Source: Caulobacteraceae bacterium | Lineage (GTDB): Bacteria; Pseudomonadota; Alphaproteobacteria; Caulobacterales; Caulobacteraceae | Assembly: GCA_031291645.1 (NCBI GenBank) | Contig: JARLIQ010000119.1 | Coordinates: forward strand, 38,348 to 102,347 | Length of the DNA: 64,000 nt | Direction: 5' to 3' | Part shown: one piece after another, positions 28,642 through 37,698 of the stretch | Layout: every line of letters begins with the position of its first letter | How positions within the stretch are numbered: position 1 is the first letter of the stretch | Program-made: the position numbers and the translations under genes | The notes under the pieces: generated by a model | Databases searched by the model: none | Seen by the model: the letters and a program-made list of their open reading frames with translations, nothing else | Told to the model about the DNA's origin: nothing

Positions 28642-28734
28642 TCGGCCCGCCGCCGCTCGCGGCTCTCAACTTCAAAACATCAACGCAAGTCGACCGCACC
28701 GGACCATCCGGCGCAATGCACGAGGAGAGAAGGT

Positions 28735-31074
28735 ATGCGTCGAATCGTCCTCTTTGGTTCCCTGCTCGCGTCGACCGCGCTGGCGGGCCCCGTCCTTGCG
28801 CAGGATATCGCGCCCGTGAGCACCTCCAGCAGCACGGTCTCGGAGGTCACCGTCAAGGGCCAGAGCAAGAGCCACGACGGCGTGACCCGCACGGATCTCG
28901 GCGGCGGCCTGATGGTCCACGAGACGGCGCCGCGGGTCCGACAAACCGTGACGCGGGATTTCATCGCCAAACAGCCGCCGAGCGCGAACCCGGAGCAGCT
29001 TCTCGTCCTGCAGCCTAGCGCCAACGTGACCCTGGGCGACCCCTTCGGCCTGTCGGTGGGCCGCATGACCGTGCGCGGCCTGGACATCGGCGAGATCGGC
29101 TGGCTGTTCGAAGGCATGCCCTTCAACAACGGGGCGGTCTATCCCAACGAAATTCTCGACAGCGAGAACCTATCGACGATCAGCCTGACGCCAGGCTCGG
29201 TCGATTTCGACGTCCCGACCTTCGGCGCCGCGGCCGGCCTTGTCGAAATGCACTTCCGCGATCCGGCGATGCGGCCCGGCGGTTTCATCAACCTGTCCGC
29301 CGGGTCCGATCGCTACAACAGCGAATTCCTGCGCCTGGACAGCGGCGAAATCGGCAACACCGGCGTGCGCGGCTTCATCTCCGCCTCCATCACCAGGGCT
29401 GACGCCTGGCACGGCCCAGGCGTCGACCAGCGACACCACGTGGACTTCAAGGCCATCAAGGAATTCGGCAACGGCAGCGAGTCCGCCCTCTCCGTGGCCT
29501 GGAACCACCAGCTCTTCATGCTCGATCGCTGGCCAACCCTCGCTCAATGGCAGGCGCACGGCCGCAGCTGGACCTACGACCGGCGGTTCACGGCCGGCGA
29601 CACCAATTACTGGAAATTTCACCAGAGCGCCTTCGACAACGTGGCCGTGAGCGCGCCCAACCGCATCAAGCTCATCCCCAACCTGGACCTCGCCGTAACG
29701 CCCTACTTCTTCCACGGCGGCGGGACCAGTCCCGGCGCCGCGCAGCTTACCGAGACTGGCGTCTACTCGGGCCCCACGCACATCTCCTTCCTGCCGCTTC
29801 CGGTCGACAGCGGCACGGGGACGGCGGCCGACTCCGCCGTGCTCTACACGCCGACGATCTACAATCAGTTCCGGACCGGCGTGAACGCGGCGCTCAACTA
29901 CCACCTGGGCGGCCACACCCTGACCGCCGGCTATTGGTACGAATACGACTATGCGACCACTATGGGCGTGCTTGACGCCGTCAACAGTGCGGGCGCGCCA
30001 TCGAGCGTCTGGGCCTCGACGGGCCTCATCCACCTCAGCAACGGTCAACTCTATCGATCGTCCTACACAAAGACGATCGCCGAAGTGAACGGATTCTACG
30101 TCGGTGATCGTGCCAGTCTGCTCGATGATCGGCTAGAGATCGACGGCGGCTTCAAGCAGGTGACGTTCGCTCAGCAGGGCTACAATCTGATCCCGGGAGA
30201 GACCTATCGCCGGAACGCCTATTACAGCATTCCGCTGCCGACACTTGCCGCCCGCTATAATATCAACGCGCATAATTCTATATACGCCAACGCCGGAACC
30301 AACTTCCTGACGCCGCAATCCTCACAGCTGTTCGACGTTTACAGCATGACGACCGGCAAAATGACTCAGCAAGGCGGCGTCAAACAAAAGGCCGAATACT
30401 CCATAGTCGAGGAGATCGGTTATCGATATGACGGCGATATATTTTCCGGCTCAGTGTCGATCTTCAATTATAACTTCCGCAACAGACAGGTTTCCACCAG
30501 CGTCATCCAAAATGGCGTTTCGGTCAGCGAATATGTCAACGCGGGCAACCAGACGTCGCGCGGGGTCGATGTCGAGCTGGGCCTGAAGCCCTGGCATCAT
30601 TTCCGGCCATTCGTCTCCGGCGAATACCTCCACGCGACGAACGACAGCAACATGACGGCGCCGAACGGCGACCTTCTGCCCACCGCCGGGAAGGTCGCGG
30701 TCCGCTCGCCGGCCTGGATGGGATCCCTCGGCCTCGACTACGACAACGGCTCGTTCTTCGGCAACATCGACGCGCACTACACCGGTCCGCAGTTCTCCAC
30801 CTTCATGAACGACCAGCGTATCCCCGGATATGCGACGGCCAACATGACCATCGGCTACCGCATGGGCGCCGTCGGGTGGGCCAAGACACCGGTTGTGCAG
30901 CTCAACTTGGTGAACGTCACCGACACCAAGTATCTCGGCGGCGTCTACACGGTCCAATACAATGCGAAGGCGGCGCGCGCGACCAATGGCGACACGATCG
31001 CCGCGTCCGGCCAACCCACCTATCTGGCCGGCGCCGGCTTCGCCGCGATCGTCAGCGTGTCGGCCTCCTTCTGA
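28735..31074 (+). CDS. TonB-dependent outer-membrane receptor
   Basis: This 779-residue receptor has a Sec signal ending near LAGPVLAQ (about residue 22), a plug domain (VSEVTVKGQS to about residue 180, with RMTVRGLDIGEIGWLFEGMP) and a 22-strand barrel that ends in the expected aromatic SVSASF. A strong AGGAGAGAAGG ribosome site precedes the ATG. It imports a scarce or bulky ligand using TonB energy. The next gene starts at its stop (TGATG), so receptor and oxygenase are co-translated. A stretch near 30180-30560 is clearly AT-richer than the surroundings. Confidence 0.92.
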   Translation: MRRIVLFGSLLASTALAGPVLAQDIAPVSTSSSTVSEVTVKGQSKSHDGVTRTDLGGGLMVHETAPRVRQTVTRDFIAKQPPSANPEQLLVLQPSANVTLGDPFGLSVGRMTVRGLDIGEIGWLFEGMPFNNGAVYPNEILDSENLSTISLTPGSVDFDVPTFGAAAGLVEMHFRDPAMRPGGFINLSAGSDRYNSEFLRLDSGEIGNTGVRGFISASITRADAWHGPGVDQRHHVDFKAIKEFGNGSESALSVAWNHQLFMLDRWPTLAQWQAHGRSWTYDRRFTAGDTNYWKFHQSAFDNVAVSAPNRIKLIPNLDLAVTPYFFHGGGTSPGAAQLTETGVYSGPTHISFLPLPVDSGTGTAADSAVLYTPTIYNQFRTGVNAALNYHLGGHTLTAGYWYEYDYATTMGVLDAVNSAGAPSSVWASTGLIHLSNGQLYRSSYTKTIAEVNGFYVGDRASLLDDRLEIDGGFKQVTFAQQGYNLIPGETYRRNAYYSIPLPTLAARYNINAHNSIYANAGTNFLTPQSSQLFDVYSMTTGKMTQQGGVKQKAEYSIVEEIGYRYDGDIFSGSVSIFNYNFRNRQVSTSVIQNGVSVSEYVNAGNQTSRGVDVELGLKPWHHFRPFVSGEYLHATNDSNMTAPNGDLLPTAGKVAVRSPAWMGSLGLDYDNGSFFGNIDAHYTGPQFSTFMNDQRIPGYATANMTIGYRMGAVGWAKTPVVQLNLVNVTDTKYLGGVYTVQYNAKAARATNGDTIAASGQPTYLAGAGFAAIVSVSASF

Positions 31075-32033
31075 TGGACGAAGAACCCGAGGCCATGCAG
31101 GACAGCGTTCCCATCATCGATCTCGCCGCCTTCGGCGCGAGCGATCCGGCTGCGGCCCAATCGGTCGTCGCCGCGGTGGGGCGCGCCTGCCAGAGCCTTG
31201 GGTTCTTTGTCGTGACCGGCCATGGCGTCGACGCCTCGGTCACCGGCCAACTCTACGACCAGGCGCGCGCCTTCTTCGATCGCGCCGAAGCGGACAAGCG
31301 CCAGGCGCCGGCCGAAGGGACGATCGAGGGCGGGCTCTCCTATGTCCCCCTGGCGCAGGAATCCCTGAGCGGCACCACCGGGGTCGCGGCGCCGGGTGAC
31401 TACAAGGAGAGCCTGAACTACGGACCGCGGCTTGCCGGCGGCGCATGGCCGGCGCAGCCGCCCCAACTTCGCCTCGCCTTCCTGCGGTATTTCGCCGAGA
31501 TGGAGGGTCTGGCCCGCCGCCTGCTGGACATCTTCTGCTGCGCCGTCGGATTGCCGCCGGGATATTTCGAGCCGGAATTTGTCGGCCATCTCTCCGCGCT
31601 TCGGGTCATCAACTATCCCGAGCCGGACGGCCCTCCCCTCCCCGGCCAGATGCGCGCCGGCGCCCACACCGACTACGGCTTCCTGACGATCCTTCGCTCG
31701 GAGGCTTCCGCTGGCGGCCTGCAGGTGTGTCGCCGCGACGGCGCCTGGATCGATGTGCCGGCCGTGGAGGGGGCCTTCGTGATCAATATCGGCGACGCCT
31801 TCATGCGCTGGACCAACGACGTGTGGGTTTCAACCCCGCACCGAGTCGCCAACCCGCCGCCCGGGAGCGGCGCAGGCTCCCGGCGCCAATCCATCCCCTT
31901 CTTCCTGAACCCGAACGGCGCGGCGGTCATTCGTTGCCTGGAGCAGTTCTGCAGCGCCGATCGTCCCGCTCGCTACCCGCCGGTCACGTATGGCGACTAT
32001 ATCGCGCTGAAAACACGGCAAGCAAACGCCTAG
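31074..32033 (+). CDS. Isopenicillin N synthase-like 2-oxoglutarate/Fe(II) oxygenase
   Basis: This 319-residue enzyme has a DIOX_N domain (VPIIDLAAF, GFFVVTGHGVD) and a 2OG-FeII_Oxy core. The iron ligands are His198 and Asp200 in GAHTDYGFLTIL and His256 in STPHRVANPP, with the 2-oxoglutarate-binding RxS in RRQSIPFFLNP. Relatives include thymine 7-hydroxylase, nucleoside 2'-hydroxylase, gibberellin oxidases and IPNS. The ATG at 31074 overlaps the receptor stop; a second ATG at 31095 is possible. Given the pyrimidine setting, hydroxylation of a base or nucleoside is an attractive but unproven role. Confidence 0.88.
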   Translation: MDEEPEAMQDSVPIIDLAAFGASDPAAAQSVVAAVGRACQSLGFFVVTGHGVDASVTGQLYDQARAFFDRAEADKRQAPAEGTIEGGLSYVPLAQESLSGTTGVAAPGDYKESLNYGPRLAGGAWPAQPPQLRLAFLRYFAEMEGLARRLLDIFCCAVGLPPGYFEPEFVGHLSALRVINYPEPDGPPLPGQMRAGAHTDYGFLTILRSEASAGGLQVCRRDGAWIDVPAVEGAFVINIGDAFMRWTNDVWVSTPHRVANPPPGSGAGSRRQSIPFFLNPNGAAVIRCLEQFCSADRPARYPPVTYGDYIALKTRQANA

Positions 32034-32046
32034 GGAAGTCGATACG

Positions 32047-32823
32047 ATGAGTTTAGCCGCAAAGAATACAAAGCACGCCGACAGCGAATTTGACGAATGG
32101 ACGGTGCGCTGCGAGCTCGCAGCCATCTATCGACTCCTAAGTCATTTTCACATGTCCGACCTCATCTACACGCACGTGAGCGCCAGATTGCCGGGATGGC
32201 GCGATCGCTTCCTGATCAATCGATACGGAATGCTGTTCCATGAGATCCGCGCCTCCGACCTCATCGAAGTCGACGAGGCGGGAACGGCGGTGAACGCCCC
32301 GCCGGGCGCGGCGGCCGACGTCAACGCCGCCGGATTCAACATCCACTCGGCCGTCCACAGCGGCCGGCCGGAAGTCCGGTTCATCATCCACACCCACACG
32401 CGAGCCGGCGCCGCGGTCTCGTGCCAGCGCGGCGGCCTGTTGCCGATCAGCCAGCAGGCCCTGATGTTTCACCAGAAGCTCGGCTACCACCACTACGAAG
32501 GCTTTGCGCTCAGCCTCGAGGAGCGGGCCCGGCTGATCGCCGACCTCGGCTCCCACAACGCGATGATCATGCGCAACCACGGACTGCTGGCGGTAGGCCG
32601 GACGGCCGCCGAAGCCTTCGGCCGGATCTACATGCTCGAGCGCGCCTGCGAGATTCAGATCGCCGCGATGGCCGGCGGCGGCGACCTCGTCATCCCCCCG
32701 GCGGAAGTCCAGGCCCGCACCGCCAGTCAGGCCAATCCCGAAGGACAGGCCGACTGGGAAACGCTGGCCTGGACCTCCGCGCTCAGGCTGATCGCTCCGG
32801 CTCTGCCGGACTACCGGAGTTGA
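32047..32823 (+). CDS. Class II aldolase/adducin family protein
   Basis: This 258-residue zinc protein of the fuculose-phosphate-aldolase fold has metal-ligand histidines in IHTHTRAGAAVS (about residues 117-128) and in MIMRNHGLLAVGRT. Family members split or decarboxylate sugar-like substrates, and many have no known substrate. It starts 13 bases after the oxygenase gene, so it probably acts on a product of that cluster, for example a pentose-derived or oxidised fragment. It ends the rightward run and converges on the nucleoside hydrolase gene. Confidence 0.85.
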   Translation: MSLAAKNTKHADSEFDEWTVRCELAAIYRLLSHFHMSDLIYTHVSARLPGWRDRFLINRYGMLFHEIRASDLIEVDEAGTAVNAPPGAAADVNAAGFNIHSAVHSGRPEVRFIIHTHTRAGAAVSCQRGGLLPISQQALMFHQKLGYHHYEGFALSLEERARLIADLGSHNAMIMRNHGLLAVGRTAAEAFGRIYMLERACEIQIAAMAGGGDLVIPPAEVQARTASQANPEGQADWETLAWTSALRLIAPALPDYRS

Positions 32824-32846
32824 CGGCCTCGCGGCGCCCGCCGGCC

Positions 32847-33803
32847 TCAGGTCGCGGGCAAACGGCTCAGTTCGACCTGCATCCGGCGATAGAGTTCGGC
32901 CGGGTCGAGACAGCGCCGCAGCCAGAGGCAGTTGTCCGCCTTGCCGGTCTGACGCAGCCAGTCGACGACCGTCATGCCGGTGGTGAGTTGGCCGGCGCAT
33001 TCGATCTCGACCGGGCATCGGCGACCCTCGAACAGGTCGGGCCACAGCAGCGCGCCGACGGCGATCGCATCGTGAAGCGGCCGGGTCGGCGTTCCATACT
33101 TCGCAATGCCGTGCCGCTCGAAGAAGCGCATCATGCCGGCGCAAGCGCGGCCAACCTGAGTGCCCATCGCCTCCAGCTGCGTCGACCAGTCGATCGGCGC
33201 GGGCGCGCTGTGGGTGCAGTCGATCGGCGCCGCCATCACGTCCATGCCAGCTCCGAGCACGATGGCCGCGGCCTCGGGGTCGACCAGGATGTTGTATTCA
33301 GCCGCGGGCGTCATGTTGCCGCCTTCGAAATAGCCTCCGCCCATGAAGACCACCTGGCGGATTCGCGCGGCTATCGCCGGTTCGCGGCGCAACGCCAGGG
33401 CAAGGTTGGTCTGGGGCGCGAGCGCGATCAGGGTGACGGCGCCCGCTGGTTCGCGCAACAAGGTCTCGACCATCCAGTCGACCGCATGCTGCGGCCTGAT
33501 CGGATGCGCGGGCGGCTCCCAGGCCCAGCCGTCGATTCCGGTATCGCCGTGGATCTCCGGAACGGGCCGCGGCGCGCGCAGGATCGGGCCCGCCGCGCCT
33601 GCGAAAACGGGTATGTCCGGCCGCCCTGCGAGCTCGACGATCCGGCGCGCATTGTCGGCGGTCTGAGCGACGGGGACGTTGCCTGCGACGGTCGTGACGC
33701 CAATGACCTCGATGTCGGGTGAAGCAATCGCCAACAACAAGGCGAAGGCGTCGTCCTGCCCGGGGTCAGTATCTATAATCACGCGATGCACATCGCTCTC
33801 CAT
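32847..33803 (-). CDS. Inosine/uridine-preferring nucleoside hydrolase family protein
   Basis: This 318-residue hydrolase splits N-ribosides into base and ribose. The calcium-binding signature IIDTDPGQDDAFALLLA is at residues about 9-25. EYNILVDPEAAAIVL carries the substrate-binding asparagine and aspartate, and RPLHDAIAVGAL the catalytic-site histidine and aspartate. It supplies free bases, including uracil from uridine, to the PreTA pathway, in parallel with PsuG. It is divergent from the second IPNS-like oxygenase across an AT-rich region. The base preference cannot be told. Confidence 0.9.
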   Translation of the reverse strand: MESDVHRVIIDTDPGQDDAFALLLAIASPDIEVIGVTTVAGNVPVAQTADNARRIVELAGRPDIPVFAGAAGPILRAPRPVPEIHGDTGIDGWAWEPPAHPIRPQHAVDWMVETLLREPAGAVTLIALAPQTNLALALRREPAIAARIRQVVFMGGGYFEGGNMTPAAEYNILVDPEAAAIVLGAGMDVMAAPIDCTHSAPAPIDWSTQLEAMGTQVGRACAGMMRFFERHGIAKYGTPTRPLHDAIAVGALLWPDLFEGRRCPVEIECAGQLTTGMTVVDWLRQTGKADNCLWLRRCLDPAELYRRMQVELSRLPAT

Positions 33804-34013
33804 GACAAATCAATATGCCCAGCCATTCAATGGTATTGAATAAAATAATTCAAGAGATATAAAATATCAAAATGCAATTATATCGATAATATACTTAGAA
33901 TTATAGTCGATGATGACCAATCCTGGGCGCAATTCGCCCGGACAGACGCTCGCGACAAGCAAAACTCACCCCTCTCCACAACGATCCGAGCCATCGGCGC
34001 AGAAAGGCCCCAC
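33804..34013. promoter_or_regulatory. AT-rich divergent promoter region with nested palindromes
   Basis: About 90 bases here (33825-33915) are strikingly AT-rich compared with the rest of the window. They contain CCATT-C-AATGG (33823-33833) and the overlapping ATTCAA-TGGTA-TTGAAT (33825-33841). Several TATAAT-like hexamers occur, for example within GATATAAAATATC. It most likely holds the divergent promoters and an operator for the nucleoside hydrolase and oxygenase genes. No small gene was recognised. Confidence 0.5.
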
Positions 34014-34982
34014 ATGCGAGGCGAATTCTCCGAGATTCCCCTGGTCGACGTCTCCCCCCTGGCCGACGACGCGCCCCCCACAGCGCGTGCGGCCTGCGTG
34101 GACTCACTACGCGACGCCCTCGAACGCAGCGGCTTCGCCTATCTGCGCGGCCATGGTGTTCCGCTGGCGCTGACGGATCGCCTCAGCGAACTGTCGCGCG
34201 CCTTCCACGCCTTGCCGATGGACGCCAAGCGACGCCTCACGATGAACGCCTTTCATCGCGGCTACATGCCGTTCTCGACCTCGACGATCGTGACCTCGAC
34301 GGTCGCCAAGGTGACGCGGCCGAACCAGAGTGAGTCGCTCATGGTCATGCATGAGACCTCGCCTGACGATGCGGACTATGGCCAACCGCTACAGGGCCCC
34401 AACCAATGGCCAGACGAACTTCCGGAACTGCGCGAGGTCGCGCTCGCCTACATGCGGCGCATGACCGACCTGGGCGGCATGATGGCCGGCGCGCTGGCTG
34501 AGGCGCTGGGCCTGGAGCGCGACTGGTTCCAACCCCATTTCTCGAAGCCGACCCTGTTCCTTCGCCTGCTGCACTACCCTGAGCACCCGGACGACGACGA
34601 CCTGTTCGGCGCCGCTCCCCACACCGACTACGGCTTCATCACCTTGCTGACCCAGGACGAAGTCGGCGGCCTGGAAGTGCGCAACCGGCATGGGCAGTGG
34701 ATCGCTGCGCCGCCGATCGCCGGAACCTATGTGATGAACGTGGGCGACATCCTCGAGCGCTGGTCGAATGGACGGTTCGCCTCGACGCCTCACCGCGTGC
34801 GCAACCTGAAGCCACGCGACCGCTATTCGATTCCGTTCTTCTTCGACCCGGACATGAGCGCGCGGGTCGAATGTCCGCCGCGGGCGCTTCAGGACACTGG
34901 AGAGACGAAATACGAGCCTGTCGTCTACGGCGAATACCTGCTGGACCGGCTAAACAGGAACTATAAGTACAGGGGAGCCTAG
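34014..34982 (+). CDS. Isopenicillin N synthase-like 2-oxoglutarate/Fe(II) oxygenase (second copy)
   Basis: This 322-residue enzyme has the same architecture as the one at 31074: a DIOX_N domain (IPLVDVSPL, GFAYLRGHGVP), iron ligands His203/Asp205 in APHTDYGFITLL and His260 in STPHRVRNLK, and the RxS motif in RYSIPFFFDP. It is clearly diverged from its neighbour, so the two probably act on different substrates or steps. It is divergent from the nucleoside hydrolase, which suggests joint control. A role in oxidising a nucleoside or base is inference from position. Confidence 0.88.
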   Translation: MRGEFSEIPLVDVSPLADDAPPTARAACVDSLRDALERSGFAYLRGHGVPLALTDRLSELSRAFHALPMDAKRRLTMNAFHRGYMPFSTSTIVTSTVAKVTRPNQSESLMVMHETSPDDADYGQPLQGPNQWPDELPELREVALAYMRRMTDLGGMMAGALAEALGLERDWFQPHFSKPTLFLRLLHYPEHPDDDDLFGAAPHTDYGFITLLTQDEVGGLEVRNRHGQWIAAPPIAGTYVMNVGDILERWSNGRFASTPHRVRNLKPRDRYSIPFFFDPDMSARVECPPRALQDTGETKYEPVVYGEYLLDRLNRNYKYRGA

Positions 34983-35096
34983 AGTATCCGTCTTGCTCAG
35001 GCGAGTTTTGGCGTCCCTGGGCGCTGGTCGCGGATCAGCGCATTGGCCAGGATGAGCAGCTTTCACGTCACGGCAGTGGGGGCGACCTTGGGCGGC

Positions 35097-36374
35097 TCAG
35101 GCCGGTTCCAGTCCGCACCAGCCAGCGATGAACAGGGCCATGGCCTTGGTCGTGCGCCGGACGGACTCGATGTCGACGCTCTCATCGAAGCCGTGGGCCG
35201 CCGTGCATTTCGGGCCGTAGACCAGGCTGGGGATGTCGCCGAATACACCGAATATCCGCGCGTCGGTCGAGGCCGAGGACAAGAGCTCGGCCAGCGGCTC
35301 GCCGAACACGGCCTGGTGGCTCTCGCGCAGCACCCGTTCCGGCTCCTCCGCCCCGGCGAGCACGTAACCGGGCGTGTGGAAGCCGTGGTAGTCGACGATC
35401 GGCGGCGGGGCGTCCGCGTCGAGCGCCGCGCCCTCGGCGATCCGGGCCTCCAGGCGTCGCTTGGCCTCCTCGATGGTCCAATCGGGATAGACGCCGACGC
35501 GGATCTCCATCACGCATTCGGCCGGCACGCTCGACACCCACTCCCCGCCATTGATCTTGCCGAGGTTGATCCGCACCGGATGGAAATGCGCGCCATAGGG
35601 CGGGTGGTCGGCCTTCTCGGCGTTCCATTCGGCCTCCAGCGCCTTGACCCGCTCCCAGATCCGCCAGGCCCGCTCGATGGCGTTGACGCCCGACCGGTAG
35701 GCGCCCGAGGCGTGGGCCGGATCGCCGGGCACGGTCAGCTTCATCCACAGGAGGCCCATCTGGGCGCGAACCAGCGATTGGTCGACCGGCTCGGGGATCA
35801 GGGCGGCGTCGGCGACATAGCCGCGCTGCAGGCAGGCCAGAGCGCCGTTGCCGGTGCATTCCTCCTCGACCACCGACTGGATGAAGATCCGACCCGCGGG
35901 TTTGAACCCCGCCGCGCGCACCGCGTCGAAGGCGAAGAGCGCGCCGGCCAGCCCGGCCTTCATGTCGCCGGCGCCGCGGCCGTAGAGCTGGCCATCCTTG
36001 ACGTAGGGCTCGAACGGCGACCGGGTCCAGCGCGCCTCGGGTCCCGTGGGCACCACGTCGATATGGCCATTGAGGATCAGCGAGCGGCCGTGGTTGTTGT
36101 CCGGCTGGTAGGTCCCGACGACGTTGTAGGCCTCGTCATAGGAGACCGCGACAGGGGCGAAGCCGGGATGCCGGCTCAGGGTCTCGACGTCGATCTTCCA
36201 GTGGTCGACCGCCAGGCCGCGCTCGGCCATCGCCTCGCTCATGAAGGCCTGGGCCCCCGCCTCATGGCCGCGGGTCGACGGAAAGCGCACCAGCGCCTCG
36301 GTGAAGGCGAGTTGGGCCTCGAAGCCCTGATCGACGGCGGCCACGATCCGATCTGCGATCTTGGGGTCTAGCAT
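35097..36374 (-). CDS. M20 family metallo-amidohydrolase (acetylornithine deacetylase/ArgE-like)
   Basis: This 425-residue zinc hydrolase cleaves an N-acyl or peptide bond. Metal ligands appear in LNGHIDVVPTG, GRGAGDMKAGLAG, VVEEECTGNGA (catalytic Glu pair), the aspartate/proline region LIPEPVDQS and CTAAHGFDESVD. The dimerisation lid spans about residues 200-320. The ATG at 36374 has a GGAG site; a TTG four codons upstream is less likely. It is the last gene of the leftward run with an MFS transporter and a carbon-nitrogen hydrolase, which suggests deacylation of an imported amide. True arginine-pathway ArgE is possible but not supported by neighbours. Confidence 0.87.
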   Translation of the reverse strand: MLDPKIADRIVAAVDQGFEAQLAFTEALVRFPSTRGHEAGAQAFMSEAMAERGLAVDHWKIDVETLSRHPGFAPVAVSYDEAYNVVGTYQPDNNHGRSLILNGHIDVVPTGPEARWTRSPFEPYVKDGQLYGRGAGDMKAGLAGALFAFDAVRAAGFKPAGRIFIQSVVEEECTGNGALACLQRGYVADAALIPEPVDQSLVRAQMGLLWMKLTVPGDPAHASGAYRSGVNAIERAWRIWERVKALEAEWNAEKADHPPYGAHFHPVRINLGKINGGEWVSSVPAECVMEIRVGVYPDWTIEEAKRRLEARIAEGAALDADAPPPIVDYHGFHTPGYVLAGAEEPERVLRESHQAVFGEPLAELLSSASTDARIFGVFGDIPSLVYGPKCTAAHGFDESVDIESVRRTTKAMALFIAGWCGLEPA

Positions 36375-36534
36375 CTCATTCTCCAACGAACGTCAACCTT
36401 AAGGGGGCTCAGGCAAGTCCGAGCGCGTCTTCGAACCGATCCCAGGCCCACGACGCCCCAGCTCTCGCTGTTCGGCGCCCGGTCGAGGAACACGGGGGCG
36501 GCCCTCGGAAACGGGGAGATGCTGGCCAAGGCGA

Positions 36535-37698
36535 TCACGCCGCCCCGGCGATGTCGAGTTTCGCCGCCGGCCAAGCCGCGGCCAGCGCCGCCAGCACCAG
36601 GCCGGCGCAGGCCAGCGCCACCAGGCGCGGATAGTGGGTCTCCTGCAGCAGTATCCCGCCCAGGGCGGGGCCAGAGGCCAGCCCCATCTTGGAGCAGAAG
36701 CCGGCCAGGGCGGCGCTGCGCCCGCTGCGGTCGAAGGCGGCGCAAAGGCCGAGGAGGTAGGCGATGGTGAACGACCAGGCGACCCCGGACAAGGCGTTGG
36801 CCAGGGCGTAGGCCCAGGGCGCGCTTTGCAGCAGGAACAGGGCTGTGCCGGCCAGGACCAGGGCCATGCCGGCCATGATTGGCCCGGTGCGCCCGAACCG
36901 GACCCCGGCGGCGACCACCGCGACCGAACCCAGGGCGCCGATCCAGTTGGCGATGCCGAGCGTGCCGGTGATGGCGCCGAGACCGAGGCCGAAGCTGCGG
37001 CCAAGCCCGATGACGTAGGCCGAGACCGCGGAATTGGCGCACTGGAACAGGAAGACGGCGCCCAGCGCAGTGATCAGCGGCGGCCAGAGGGTGGCGCCCT
37101 GGACCTCGCCTGGCGTCGGCGCGGGTCGTTCGTAGACGTCCAGGAACGGCAGCATGGCCAGGGTCACCAGGCTGAACAGCGCCAGGGCCAGGAACAGCAC
37201 CGGCGTCCCGAACACCGGCACGAGCCGTGGCAGCACCAGGAGGCCAAGGCCGCCCAGGCCGAACTGCACCACCAGCAGCATGCCGAACACCCGGTCCGGC
37301 GCGCGGGTGCGGGCGAAGACGCCGTAGGCGGTTCCGACCAGGAAGCCCCCGACCACGCCATGGACGGAGCGCACCGCGATCAGCGCCGACACCGTCTTCA
37401 GCTGGGTCGAGACCAGGTCAATGGCGATCAACCCGATCAGCGCGACCAGCGCCACCCGGCGCCAGGCCAGACGCTTGACCGTGAACACCGCGCTCAGCGC
37501 CCCGACGGCCGCGCCATAGACATTGGCGGAGGCGACCAAGCCGGCCTCGCGGGCGGAGAAGCCCAGGCCGGTCTTCAGCCCGTCGACCAGGGCCGGCATG
37601 ATGTTGACGTAGAACAGGCCGGCGGTGGCCAGGAACGACAGCAGGACGGCGGCCAGGAGGCCGTCCGGCGCGGCGGTGAAGGCGCGGCGTCCGCTCAT
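36535..37698 (-). CDS. MFS transporter
   Basis: This 387-residue inner-membrane permease has 12 predicted helices. It starts at an ATG that overlaps the stop of the serine-hydrolase gene (ATGA), so the two are co-translated. It would carry the compound released in the periplasm across the inner membrane, or export one. No substrate-specific motif was recognised. About 160 non-coding bases separate it from the M20 gene. Confidence 0.87.
   Translation of the reverse strand: MSGRRAFTAAPDGLLAAVLLSFLATAGLFYVNIMPALVDGLKTGLGFSAREAGLVASANVYGAAVGALSAVFTVKRLAWRRVALVALIGLIAIDLVSTQLKTVSALIAVRSVHGVVGGFLVGTAYGVFARTRAPDRVFGMLLVVQFGLGGLGLLVLPRLVPVFGTPVLFLALALFSLVTLAMLPFLDVYERPAPTPGEVQGATLWPPLITALGAVFLFQCANSAVSAYVIGLGRSFGLGLGAITGTLGIANWIGALGSVAVVAAGVRFGRTGPIMAGMALVLAGTALFLLQSAPWAYALANALSGVAWSFTIAYLLGLCAAFDRSGRSAALAGFCSKMGLASGPALGGILLQETHYPRLVALACAGLVLAALAAAWPAAKLDIAGAA

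Noticed and set aside
32421..33722. 433-codon open frame on the + strand
   Set aside because: It is antisense to the nucleoside hydrolase and out of frame with the aldolase-like gene. Composition is typical of GC-rich shadow frames.
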